A stretch of 64,000 bases of DNA from Krasilnikovozyma curviuscula (lineage: Eukaryota > Basidiomycota > Tremellomycetes > Cystofilobasidiales > Mrakiaceae), in NCBI GenBank assembly GCA_014825775.1, contig MVAQ01000024.1:1-64000 (forward strand). Reading direction: 5' to 3'. Shown here one piece after another: positions 24,044 through 35,300 of this stretch (positions are counted from its first letter, which is position 1; each line of letters starts with the position of its first letter). Made by a program: the position numbers and the translations under genes. The notes under the pieces were generated by a model. It did not search any database. It was not told the origin of the DNA and saw only the letters and a list, made by a program, of their open reading frames with translations.

Positions 24044-25372
24044 ATGGCCACCAGAGTGAGTTTCACCGTTCGATCCTGTCTGACAGAGATCATTCGTACT
24101 GATTCCTTTTCTGTTACTGCTCAGGTCCAATTCGAGAACAGTAGTGATGTTGGAGTATTTTCCAAGCTTACCAATGCGTGAGTAGCGTGGGAGCTATGGT
24201 CGAGTGTGGTCGGTTTCAGTCGTCTGACGAAATTTTTGGGTCCATGTCACTGGTTCGCACTATAACAGGTACTGCTTGACTGCCGTCGGAGGTTCAGTCA
24301 ACTTGTGAGTTTAACCCCGTCGTTGTCGTGTTTTGCTAATAAAGCCTCCATGCTGACTGAGAACTTTTGTGTTCCTTTCACCTTTGCAGCTACTCCCATT
24401 TCGAGGCTGAGCTGCAGGATGTTATCCCAATTGTCAATACCACCATCGGAGGGACAAGAATCATTGGTCGTCTTTGCGCTGGTAAGTTTGTACTGTTGTA
24501 CTCAGCCAAGCTCGTGCACATTGACCTAGACAACCAAAATTCTCCTCCCGCAACGCAGGTAACAGGCATGGGCTGCTCCTTCCCAACTCTACGACAGACC
24601 AGGAACTCCAGCATTTGAGAAACGCACTCCCACCTTCGGTCGCCATCCAGAGGGTTGAGGAGAGGCTGTCTGCCCTCGGAAACGTGATTGCTTGTAATGA
24701 TTATGTGGCACTCGTCCACCCGGACATCGACAGAGAAACTGGTGCGTGCTCCACCACCATCGCGACATTGGAAGACCTTACAGACTAACAGCGTACGTGG
24801 TGTGATTTTTGTAGAGGAGATCATCGCGGATGTGCTGAAGGTGGAGGTCTTCAGACAAACCGTCGCCTCGAACGTCCTCGTAGGCTCATACTGTGCCCTC
24901 TCTAATCAAGGTGGATTGGTTCACCCAAAGACGACCCGAAGTGAGCAGGAAGAGCTGAGTTCGTTACTGCAAGTGCCGCTGGTTGTACGTCCTTCTTTCC
25001 TTATCTGCTGCTTGTCCTCTGCTCACGTTTCATTTTGCTCGTCAGGCTGGTACCGTCAACAGAGGTTCGGACGTTCTCGGTGCTGGATGTGTGGTTAACG
25101 ATTGGTGTGCGTTTGTTGGAATTGACACCACCGCTACCGAGATCAGTGTCATCGAAGCAACGTTCAGTGAGTTCCTTCTCCCCTGTCTGTTGCGTATGGC
25201 CGGTAGCCTGAACAAAAACAATCTATTCAGAGCTGCAAGGACAGTCTTCTACCGCTATTATTTCGGAGATGAGGTGCGTCGTTTACATATCATGGTGGTA
25301 ACCATCCTCCACGGCAATTCTGACCTTGCAAATTTCTTCTACAGAGATTCTCTTATCGACAACTACGCTTAA
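24044..25372 (+). CDS. TIF6: Translation initiation factor 6
   Basis: eIF6 binds the 60S ribosomal subunit, is needed for its biogenesis in the nucleolus and blocks premature joining to 40S. The start MATR lies in a short first exon, followed by [18 protein letters not shown] and [14 protein letters not shown]. Later segments are [55 protein letters not shown] and [18 protein letters not shown]. The end is [38 protein letters not shown] and RDSLIDNYA. All five pentein repeats can be followed through six or seven short introns, and the length is normal for the family. It is the most strongly conserved protein in the window. Confidence 0.97.
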
Positions 25373-25507
25373 AAAGGTGTTTTTTTACTTTGGACAGTTG
25401 TGTTTTATGTATAGAGTTCTCCCGTCGATCCCAATCTGTTAATACAACATGCAAGAAGTGAAGCCACAGCCATAGGTACAACCTGGACGATCTCGTTGCC
25501 CTCCCTC

Positions 25508-26394
25508 AATCATCTGTCGGTCGAACTGATATCAGATCTGTATCAAAGAGCTCTACAAACTGCTCGTTGAGCAACCGGACTTTGGTGCCTGAGAATCGGC
25601 GGTATTCCTGCAGCAGAAGAAAGGTTGAGATTTATAATGGAGCTGAATGAGTCGGAGGACTAGACGTACCTCTAGTATTGAAGATAGACTCCATCGCTGC
25701 AACAACACACCGCTCATATCAGCAAAAGTTTTCGACTGGTACGTCTCAAACGGCTAAAACCTCACCTGCAGTTTCCTCAAGCAACCAACGACGGTCCCGG
25801 TCCTATGCCTCCCGAGATTACACATGACGATACACGGGTAGTTTTTTGGCTTCATTAGCAACGTGAGGGCTGCGATGACGGTTGCTTCGTCGATTGGGTT
25901 CGACGGGTCTGAGTATGCTCGGTGAGAGGAGGAAGAGGTGCTGCAGACTGGGTGGAATGGAATTGAGTGTGACGACAAGAACGTCAGGCTAGTTTGTCAC
26001 GAAACCATCACAGCTCAGGAAACAGAATATCTTGGGGGTGAAGAAGTGTCCTCCAGCTTACAATCGTTCGTTCGGTTCTTCAGGAGCAACCCAGACAACT
26101 GCTTTCAGGTCAAGCTTCTCGAGGAAGGGGAAATTGATCTCCGTTGGTTGCCCTGAACGATAAAGCCCATCCTCAACAAGTCCAAAGCTGGCAGTAGTAG
26201 CACGAAGGAGGTAGGGATTAGTATGAAGAGACACAATTTAACTTCGTGGGTTGAACTCGCTTTATTGGGGGCACAATCTTGGCCTGGGAAGAAGGAGAAG
26301 GTTAGAAATGTGCTGCAAACTGACAACGATGTGTTACAACTCTTACCATCCTGCTTTGAAGTGAGTTTTGGGTCGAGTTTACCCGTCCCCTCAT
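25508..26394 (-). CDS. Siw14/PFA-DSP-like protein tyrosine phosphatase
   Basis: Atypical dual-specificity phosphatase of the Siw14/Oca family. Related proteins hydrolyse inositol pyrophosphates or phosphotyrosine. The gene was rebuilt from small exons: MRGRVNSTQNSLQSRM at 26394, AKIVPPIKRVQPT, NFGLVEDGLYRSGQPT and INFPFLEKLDLKAVVWVAP. After the next junction come FLSSHSIPFHPVC and the catalytic loop CNLGRHRTGTVVG (C-x5-R-T). The end reads LRKLQRWSLSSILEEYRRFS and NEQFVELFDTDLI. The order and spacing match Siw14, whose loop is C-N-K-G-K-H-R-T; here Leu and Arg replace the two lysines. The start is inferred from splicing logic. A short out-of-frame uORF lies just upstream. Confidence 0.87.
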
Positions 26395-26617
26395 CTCAAC
26401 ACATTCTGTGTTCCAAGTCGCCACTCATGAATAACTGGCAAAAAAATGAAGTGACGTATTCACTGGCAAACGCTCATGAAGTGCTTGTAGGCAGATCAAT
26501 GATAGTTGTACAGGAGAAATATGAGATGCCTAGGCTTCATCTGAAATTTGGCGCAATATTACTTCTATCTACCCTTCAATCATTAATTAGCTCCAATGGA
26601 TGTTTTTTTTTTTTTGC

Positions 26618-28643
26618 TCAATATCTAATCTTCGGTCTCACAAACAAAAGAACGAAAGCACCGAGCAGTGCAACAAGCTGTAATTGAAGCCGTGTCAGTT
26701 GAGTGCAAAGGATAGCTCGATGTCAACACACTCACCGCGTTGCACAAGAACACTGTTGATGGTTTTCCTAGCTCACTCAAGAACGCGAAGATCATACCAA
26801 ATAGCGGAACTATTCAAGGTAATTGATTCTTGATCAGAGAACTACTTCGTAGAAGAGCAGTAGATCAGAAGCTTACTAGTAATCAACGTTGCAATCATCT
26901 CAACCAGCGCAATGGCGCTCAAGGCGTCTGTTCTGTCTTCTTCTTCCACCATCTCCATGATTACACCTTTTGCTGCTGGTGCACTACCTGATGCGAACGG
27001 AAGGAGACAAGCAGCTGGAGGAAAGTAATCAAACCGCAGGTACAATTCGTCAGTGCAAAGAATTTGAAACTAGAAATTGCAACGTCTGGATCTCACAGAA
27101 ATATATATGAAGTCCCCTTGTGGAGAAGAAAGCTGAGCCGGTGAAGACAGCATCTGCGACCAGTGACCATCTTAAAAAGAAGAGATCGAACGCCGAACCA
27201 TGCGAATCCGGTGCAAGAGGCTGAGCTGGTTCGTTTTCACCCTCCACAGCATGAATGGTGTCGTACTCTGTAGCAGCTACATCGACCTCCAACTGCGGCT
27301 TCTGGATGCTGGATTTAGAGTACCATGCTCGCCCGCGTGAGATGATGACCGGGAAGCCGAAGGTAAGAAACAAACCTCTTGTTAAGGAGTTGATAGACAT
27401 CACATAGCCATTCTGCGTAGAGGAAGAGATGTTTGATCAATAAGACTTCTCACGGATACATATTCAACACGTTCTTTGCTTACATCGGCAGTGTTGAAGC
27501 CATACGACGCTGTGGCATACATTTGGAGGAGATAAGGAACAAATGCAGTTGCAATGACTCCAATCAAAATACCAAAAGCCAGGAAGAACAAGCTGAAGCT
27601 GGTGTGTTCGTTTCCGCTGGAGGTGGTTTGTTTACGAGGGACGAAAACCTTCAGGGGGGAGAGAAATCCGAGCCAACTCCTTGTTGATTTTTTCGGAGAC
27701 ATTTCTTCTGTCGTGTTGGCGACGTAAGGTAGGAAGAGTGTGGAGAAGAGGCACGACGAGAGCATCAAAACGAATGCGACCATGAAAGGACTCGCGTCCC
27801 CGAAATACTTCGCAGTGACACCGCCCACTGAGGATAGAGTAAAAGAAAGAAAGTCAGATAGACCACTTCAAAAGATCCCCTTTAGAAAGCCAGAATCGAC
27901 TCACAGACGTATCCCGAAGCTGTTCCGAACATAATAACACCTTGAAGTTTCCCAAACGCACTGGTTCTGAGTTCAGGTTTTACTACCACCGCGATGAACG
28001 AGTTCAAGCACAGTCTGAACAATTGAAGATCATCAAAGTATTGGTATGCGCTGCGCTTGAAATTGCTACTAACGGATTGGATACTCACTGGTATGCGTTA
28101 CCTCCCAATATGCCGATTACTTGAGAAGCCTCCAGAATCAAGATCCCCTTGTGTCCTCCCACCATGATTCCCACCACTTGTACTGCTAGTCTGACGGAGC
28201 TCCAGAATGTCTGGTTTACCAAAGCCCACTTGACGCCCATTTTACTTTTGATCCACACGCCCGCAAGAAAGAGGTTGCAAAGGCCACAGATCATGGTAAT
28301 TGTTCCCAGTAAAGAGATTTCTCTGGCAGTTGCTGCTTCGATATCCCCAATGCTGCACGCGTCTCCATGTCCTTCGTAAGGGGGATGCTTCGAGTAGTAG
28401 CTCTCGCAAGTCATAGTGCGGAATGAGTAAATGATTCTGGGTTGCAAAGTGGAGAATCAGCATCTTTCTTTGGAAATGAGGCCTTCTAGAAAATACTACG
28501 TACGGAGTCCATGTGTAGCACTGAGAGAGCGAAATCAGGAAGGAGCATAGCAGAATGCGGGAAAGCACAGAGACCACGGGCCTCCGGCCTGGTTTTGTTG
28601 CAGTGACATCTTGATTGGACAACAGAGGGGTCGTCTCTGACAT
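26618..28643 (-). CDS. MFS transporter (12 TM), substrate unknown
   Basis: The start MSETTPLLSNQDVTATKPG contains a PLL motif like that in the exporter at 4919. The first TM segment (SVLSRILLCSFLISLSQCYT) is followed by EISLLGTITMICGLCNLFLA, a loop KMGVKWALV and QVVGIMVGGHKGILILEASQ. Then come GKLQGVIMFGTASGYVC, PFMVAFVLMLSSCLFSTLFL, FFLAFGILIGVIATAF and a large cytosolic loop. C-terminal helices finish with VALLGAFVLLFVRPKIRY after two more short exons, with the stop at 26618. This family of fungal general-substrate MFS proteins resembles TetA/HIAT1-type carriers more than sugar porters. It reads in the same direction as the Zn2Cys6 regulator upstream, a pairing often seen for regulator and transporter, but co-regulation is not shown. 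Confidence 0.83.
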
Positions 28644-28784
28644 TGTTCAAACCAGCTTTTTTATCCAACGAATATGAGCGGTTTGGGCTCAAAGAAAAAC
28701 TCGTGAGTTCTTCCCGTCCGTCCTATCATTGCCCGGGTCGGAGCACTTGCGTATCCGCACACGCACGAATTCGTAACAGATCGA

Positions 28785-31700
28785 TCACGAGGTAGAGAAG
28801 TAATCTAAGGTCCAGTCATCATTCTCAAATATACTTCTTAGAAGTCTGTCATGTTCCTCTGGGCTTGTAGGTTCACTGTTAGAGGATGCCCTGTCGCCCA
28901 CCCCACTAGAGTCAAAGTGGCCCATGAAGTCGAGATTTCCGAACGCGTACTCAGATGTTTGTGAAGGAGGAAGCAGAAACGGAAAGTCGTAAGGACCGTA
29001 GGGCTGTAAAGTAAAGGGAATGTTAGCCATTGCAGAAAGAAAGGGGCAGGACTAGCGCTCGAATGGTACTGACAGGAAGTTGAGCCTCAGCGAAAGGTAG
29101 ATTGATGGTTTCTTGAGGAGAATCATTGAGATTTGAGCGAGGGGTGTGTTCGGCTAGGAGGGGATGGTTGTTGAAGGGTGTTGTTGATGGCTGAAACATC
29201 TGAGGCGGGGGATCTCGGAAGGAAGAGGTGGGCAACGATGTTCTCGTTCGAGGTGCATACCTCTGCTCCAATTCTTCGTTCAAATTATCCTCATTTGCCC
29301 TCTTGAGATTCCCTACGGATGCTGACGCCAGCATTGCTAATCCAACATCTGGCCCTTCTCCTATCTTCGACCTGACGCTTTGAGTGAGCTCGATCAAGAT
29401 TTCCGCACCTCGAGACGCTCCTGGCCAGACGTTCTCTATTTCTTGAAGAACTAAAACCACTTTGTCGACTTCGCTGATGAAGCCACGAATCATGCTGTCG
29501 TCGTTCGAGTACGTGAGGCATCTGCAGAGTATCACTCCAGATACGATGAGATACTGAACGGTGAACGCGAGAAAATGACCCGGCAAGATAGCCTGTAGTA
29601 GAGAAGGAAGTTAACGTCAGCTACTAATGTTCTGATATATTCCCTTTTGCGGGTCAGTTACCTCTCGAATCAACCCAGCAATTAACACGCAAGATCGAGC
29701 GCCAGAGATACAACGTTGGAGAGTTGTGACACTCCCTGGATTGGACGAGACTCTTTGTATATTTCGAATGAACGGACGATCTAGAACCAAGGAAGAGGAA
29801 TCAATCAGTTTATAAGGCCGGCGATAGAAACTTAGACAACACTGACAGAGATTGATGATAGACGAATGATAGATCAACAATCCCAATACAACCAAGCTGA
29901 ACATTGGCGGTCGTGTCCCATCAACGTTGCGCTCAGCTACCCCTTTCTTTACTTCTACCGGAAGGCCTTTTGACCACGCGTGTAGTTCACCTTCAAGCGA
30001 CTCTACCATATCTTGGAGCTCGGACCGTTTCTGGCTGTTCGAAACAAGGAGATGTATTTTGGTACCTGACTTGATGATTTTACCAGCTATTACTAAGACT
30101 TGACAGAGTGAGATGAATCCAAGACTGTGAAAGAAAAAGAACTTGATAGGTCATGGAGTCTTCTCCTGGCGGCTGAACGAGACATACATGTATGACTTCT
30201 GAGGGACGAAACCTTTCTTCTCATCGTACTGGTTCAGCGCATAATCATCCAGGTCTAATGGGAATTCACAATCTACCTGGTAAGAGATAGTAGAAGTATC
30301 AGTAGCTGGTCGTCACTTCTGATATGAAAGATGGAGCATACTTCGTCATCGTCTATCCCTACAGGCCGACCTAGTGTAATGGAAGTGACTTTATCTAAGA
30401 TGTATATCGACCAGAAGAGTCTGGAGACACTCATCTTTAGAAAGTGTACTTCCAGTCATGAGGGAACTTCGTGTTGTACTCACCGACGTCGAATTTCCTT
30501 TTGAAGCAATGGAATCTTGTACCGGGCTGGAGACCTATGCAAGCCAAGATCATAAGCTGCTCGAACCGCCTGACCGGTCAATAGGTATGCTTGAGCGACT
30601 GAGTTGAGGGAAGCAAGTGTGATGGCCAGGATCAGCAAAACTTGGACGTTTTTCATCTGGGAAGCCATCGCACAGCGATTGTGTAGAGCAAGAGAAGTCT
30701 CGTAGAAAAACAAAGCATCGTCTTCACCCTGTTGAGACGCTTGAACTGTCCTGGCTGTTGACGCGAACACAGCAAACACAAGTGCCGTGCTAGCTGGATC
30801 ACGTTCGCCGAGGAGCTGCGGAGACGGATCCGACATGATGTTATTATACAGTGTCATGAACTCGGGTTCAAAGAGCAAGGGAACTGTCGGGTGAATATGC
30901 TTAAAAAATTGCTGGACCATCGCGTCGCCATAAGCCTTTGATGGGAATTGATTCAGACCGAAAGAAACAGACTGCGTGGATCTGGGAGAGATCGGAAGAA
31001 GGTCAGTAACAATGAGTTTCAAAAAGGGGACGCATCGTACTTACGGATTGCCTATTCGACTTTGATTTCTTGTAGGAAGAGTGAGCGGTAACTTTTTCAT
31101 CAAGTCCTCGTCCAAAGGCACCTCAATGCCATCTTTTGCAGTTTTCAAATGAGCCAATGCCTCAGCAATGACTGAGTTTGATGCACCTCCGACATACCGC
31201 AAGTTCCCTTGGTCAATGAAGAAGACCTGATTAGAACTTGGGCGTGCTGAGCAGAGACACCTTTCTTACCTCGAGTATCCTTCAACACCTCACCAAATCG
31301 ATGGTCATAAGAGGTTTCCAGCTGCAGATCTTGTTGTTGATCAAGCTCCAGTCGAGATGAGTCCTCTCGATGCGGCTCTGAACTGCTGATCGTTGGCGCG
31401 TGAGCAGTATTGGAGCTGGCAGGTCCTTCATGATTTGATTGAGGTAGCGGAGCTGGTGAATGCTGAAACTGAGATAGCTGCTGCCGTAACAGAATGAATT
31501 CTTCGCTCATAGGCCGAAGCAACGCTTCCATGCTGGCTAGCCGGGCTTCTAGGTTAATTGTCTGCTGCCTTCCAAGCATAATACTATCGCTTGTCAGCTA
31601 GGAATATATAGCAGAGGTGCAAGGAACAGACCTTCCAAATGCAGCTTTATCTGACAGCTCTTTGTATGTACAATCTATGTTCTTTGACTTCATACAGTTG

Positions 31701-32141
31701 TCGCAGACCGGTTCGTTTCCCTGGCACTTGATTTCTGGTGATCGAGAGACGAGGAAAAGGGAATCAGGTTCTATCCCCGCTTCAATCAAGAACTTCTACG
31801 TACTCTTTTTCCGGCATGGCTCGCCTAACAGCAACGCAACATGATTAGCAGAGGTAGAGGGGGTTTCTCCCAGTTGGAATGGAACTAGTCCGCTCACATG
31901 CTCTGGGAGGAGAAAGAGACGAAACCAAGGTCAGCATAACGTAGAAACAAAGCAGGCTGAAGCAAAGTAACTCTCACCGGAACACTCTGTCAAATTGCGT
32001 TTCCAAGAAGCAACCAGAGCCATTGACGCTCGGTCAGTATTCACAACTTCGAAGACTTTTTCATCGCTCTTACCTAACTCTCGACGAAGCGGGGTCTAGT
32101 GAGCTATTGCTAGTTGACGCCTCAGCATTCTTAGGAGGCAT
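28785..32141 (-). CDS. Zn(II)2Cys6 fungal transcription factor
   Basis: The start MPPKNAEASTSNSSLDPASS at 32141 is followed by a binuclear zinc cluster assembled over several exons. A 5-nt microexon gives RAC, then ...EPCRKK, then KIKCQGNEPVCDNC, then MKSKNIDC. The pattern is C-x2-C-x6-C-x6-C-x2-C-x6-C. A short coiled coil follows (LEARLASMEALLRPMSEEF). The middle-homology region (fungal_trans) begins about FFKHIHPTVPLLFEPEF and includes TGQAVRAAYDLGLHRSP and IPLLQKEIRRR. The tail is acidic and aromatic (DDWTLDYFSTS), suggesting an activation domain. It probably acts as a dimer on CGG-type sites. The adjacent MFS gene is a plausible target, as inference. Confidence 0.87.
31898..31902 (-). other. 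5-nt microexon in the zinc-cluster domain
   Basis: On the minus strand the five bases AGCAT lie between an acceptor (CTCCCAG) and a donor (GTGAGC). Only with them does the frame run from the first exon into ACEPCRKK, supplying the alanine and part of the first zinc-binding cysteine. Removal would shift frame and abolish the DNA-binding domain. This is among the smallest exons I could deduce from sequence. Confidence 0.72.
31978..32028 (-). other. Possible 51-nt in-frame cassette exon
   Basis: This stretch has an acceptor-like AG before it, a GTGAGA donor after it, no stop in frame, and a length divisible by three. Inclusion adds 17 residues containing FLETQFDRVF just before the zinc cluster; exclusion leaves an intron of about 170 nt. 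Both paths keep the protein intact, and I cannot tell which is used. Confidence 0.4.
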
Positions 32142-32364
32142 GGAGAACAACTGAAGAGTACTTATCCAGAACGCGGCGTGTGAGAACGAAAGGATAAGGA
32201 AGTGAGCCGACGACCAAGATGTTTATCTTAATTTCTGTTCATATTTCAAAACATAAAACTGCATTTGCTTCGTTGGTTCAATGTAACTAAATATGAATAG
32301 AGAGCTTCAAGTTCCACCCAGACTCATATAGAAACTATGGTGAAATCCTTCAAGCGCTACCCTC

Positions 32365-35300
32365 TCATTCTCCTCCTAAGTATTGAGAGAGTGAACCGAC
32401 GAGTGCTTCCAACTTTGTCAGAAGATCTCTAGCAGCCGACTCCACCTCAGCATCCTCATCCTCGATGCACTCCGCGACGAACGAGCTGACTGTTTCTGGA
32501 ACAAAGGGAAGCAACTCGTCTCCTCTGATCGCCCAAACAGCGGAAGCCGCTTGGAGGGCACTTCTTCGCACAGATGCAGTGTCAGATCTAGTGTGAAGAA
32601 GAATTGAGGAGTTCAAGAGTTTCAGGATGGATTCGGAAGAGGTCGATGTTGCCAAAGCAGCCAGTGCTGAAGACAACTCAGCGGACGCCTCCAGAGGAAG
32701 AGTCGGCAGAATTTCAATCTGGGCGACAAGCGGAGGAAGAACCTTCTTGACTTGGGCATCAGACCAGAAGACTAAAGAAAAGTAAACCGTCAATAAATCG
32801 TTGAGTGGTTGGTTGCAATGTGAGAAATGCCAAACTTACCTCCCTCATCGTTGGAAAGTGATTTCTTCAATACACCGACCACAGCAGACCATAGGGAGGG
32901 GTTCTTCAGTGATTCATTTTTGTAAGCTTCCAATAACTCGAGAGCATGATCCAAGATCGTGGCTGTGTAAGGGGTCATGATGGACTGGAAACAAAGGAAG
33001 GGAATATTAGAGAGGTAGAGCGAGCAACTAGGCACCAAAAGTTGGTCTCACTTTGAACTTCTCAATCAGATTGTCCATAACTCTGAACAGGACAAGTCGG
33101 CGGCCAACAAGATGTGCGTCATTTACAGCTAGGATAAGGATTCACGTCAAGTCGATATAGATACTGGAGGAGAATATTTCAGAAACAGATACTTACGAGT
33201 GACATCATCCGCAAGCTCTACAACAGCCCAATCGTAGATTCTGACGAACAGAGGACGGAAGGTAGCTTCATTGAGTTTCACCACCACTTCCATGAAGGCT
33301 GAAATAATCTTCTTCTCGATGATGTTCATGTCCTTGAAAAAAGAAATGTCAGTATGGTGAACAACAAGGAAATGATGGATCAAAACTCACGTCCTCATCA
33401 AGCGTAGATTTGTAAGTCCATCTGCTATCAAAGATCTTCATAAAGAAGAGGAAAGTCGGCTTCAATTGCGTTCCCAGAGCCTCCCTACTGGCATTCCTCA
33501 GCACTCGTCTGAGAAGATCCAAGAAGGTTATGATAGGCTGAGAAGTTGAAATATGATTTAGCCCATGTTAAAAAGGTTAAAAAGTGATGAAAATCAGTAG
33601 TAGCGATCGACCTACAGAGATATTCGCAAGATCTAAGACGTCCCAAAGCTGGAAGAGAGCGCCAAATGAAGCCTTAGCAGGAACACTCTTGGCAATATTG
33701 TTGATCAGAGAGTGTAAGGCGAGTTGGGCTGGTGGTAGATTTGAAGGACCGGAGACCGCCCCAACTTGAGGAAGAAGGTCTGGATTGAAAGTCATCTGGA
33801 GGATCGTTACGAGCTGCGGAGCAATGAAAGTTGGGATGGAAGTGATCAATCCTGACAGAGAGTCCAAAACCCTAGGGAGTGTAGTTTCCCTGAACTTTTC
33901 GGCAGCTGCATGTCCAAACGTTGAAGAAGCAGTCAGCCAAAGCTCAACCCTATACCACGTCTAAGAGAAACGAATTTACATTTCTCTCCACCCTTGACTC
34001 CAGATTTGATTGTTTCAACAGCAAATGAAACTAATGATTTCATGAGAGGAATCAATCTTGGTCCAAGACGACGGCTGAATGTGAACGAGTCAGCGAAAAA
34101 TACCCTCACTGGAGGGTGTTTGTAATCTACTTACTTGATCACAGCTAGAACTGAGAATACCGTCGCGACCAGCGGTTCTGAAATTGCAGTTGTCTTTCCT
34201 TTGGTGATGAGGACAGGAACGATAGCAGAGAGAGCAGTATGCTCGTTTGGTACAGCTGAAAGAGCCATCGCCTTCACAGCTTGAAGCACGAGGAGGATGT
34301 CGGCATCTGATGCTGCAGATTGAATAATGGAGGCAGCGGAACTAAGAGCTGAAGTAACTGTTGGTGAAATGGTACCCCTTGCTTCTGGAGAGATGTCGGG
34401 CATGCGAGCGGTCAACAAGGCAAATGCCCCGAGCTGCAACTGTTAATTACCAAGATCAAAAGATTGGTTCTCTTGAGCGTCCATCATAGAACATTGGTTT
34501 CAGAGTGTTGAATCCACTTACCTTCTGATCTGCACCAGTAAGAAGAGGGGTGATCGCTTCAGCGAAAGCGTCCACAGACAACAGCCTCGTCGCATGATCT
34601 GTGGCAGCTTGTGAGACAGTGATAATGTCTCCCATTCCCTCAGAGTAGACTTGATCACTTGCAGCAGAAGTGATAGCAAGTAGTCTGGCGACAAGAGAGC
34701 GGGCAAGTAATCCAGCGGTTCCGTCCAGGCGAAGAGCAGTTGCTGTCGATTTCTCAGCGCAAGCATGCTGAACGAAGGAGAGCAACAAAACGATGCGTCG
34801 ACGGTTGAGCTTGGCAGCAACGGCAGGATCTGCATCACTGTTGTTTTCGACCAAAATAAAAGATCGTCAGTTTTCACTTCTAATTAGAGTAGGCTGGGAG
34901 ACATACGGTGATGTTTCAAGGAAAGCTGTAGCAGAAGTTTGGGAAGCAATGCTGTCCAAAATTCGAGATGTTTCAGATAAAATGTCATTCAACGCCTACA
35001 ATGCAGCGTCAATGAAATCAGACAGGATGAACAGGTAGGCGCAATAAAGAGAGCTTCACGCACCTCAAATCTGACTTCGCCGCTGAATCCTTCCAAAAGG
35101 GAAAGTGGTAGGGCGAACGCCACAGACGCATCAATAGCTTTCTTCTTGGACTTCTGTGAGGTGGCAGAGTCCAAGAACAAGATACAGAGAGCTGCAAGGA
35201 AATCTTTTGGTCCAAGAACCTCAACGAGATGAGTGAACAATCTAAAGTGAGGAATGGGAAATTCGTCAGAAATCCGTCAGAAATTCTTCAGAAATTTGTT

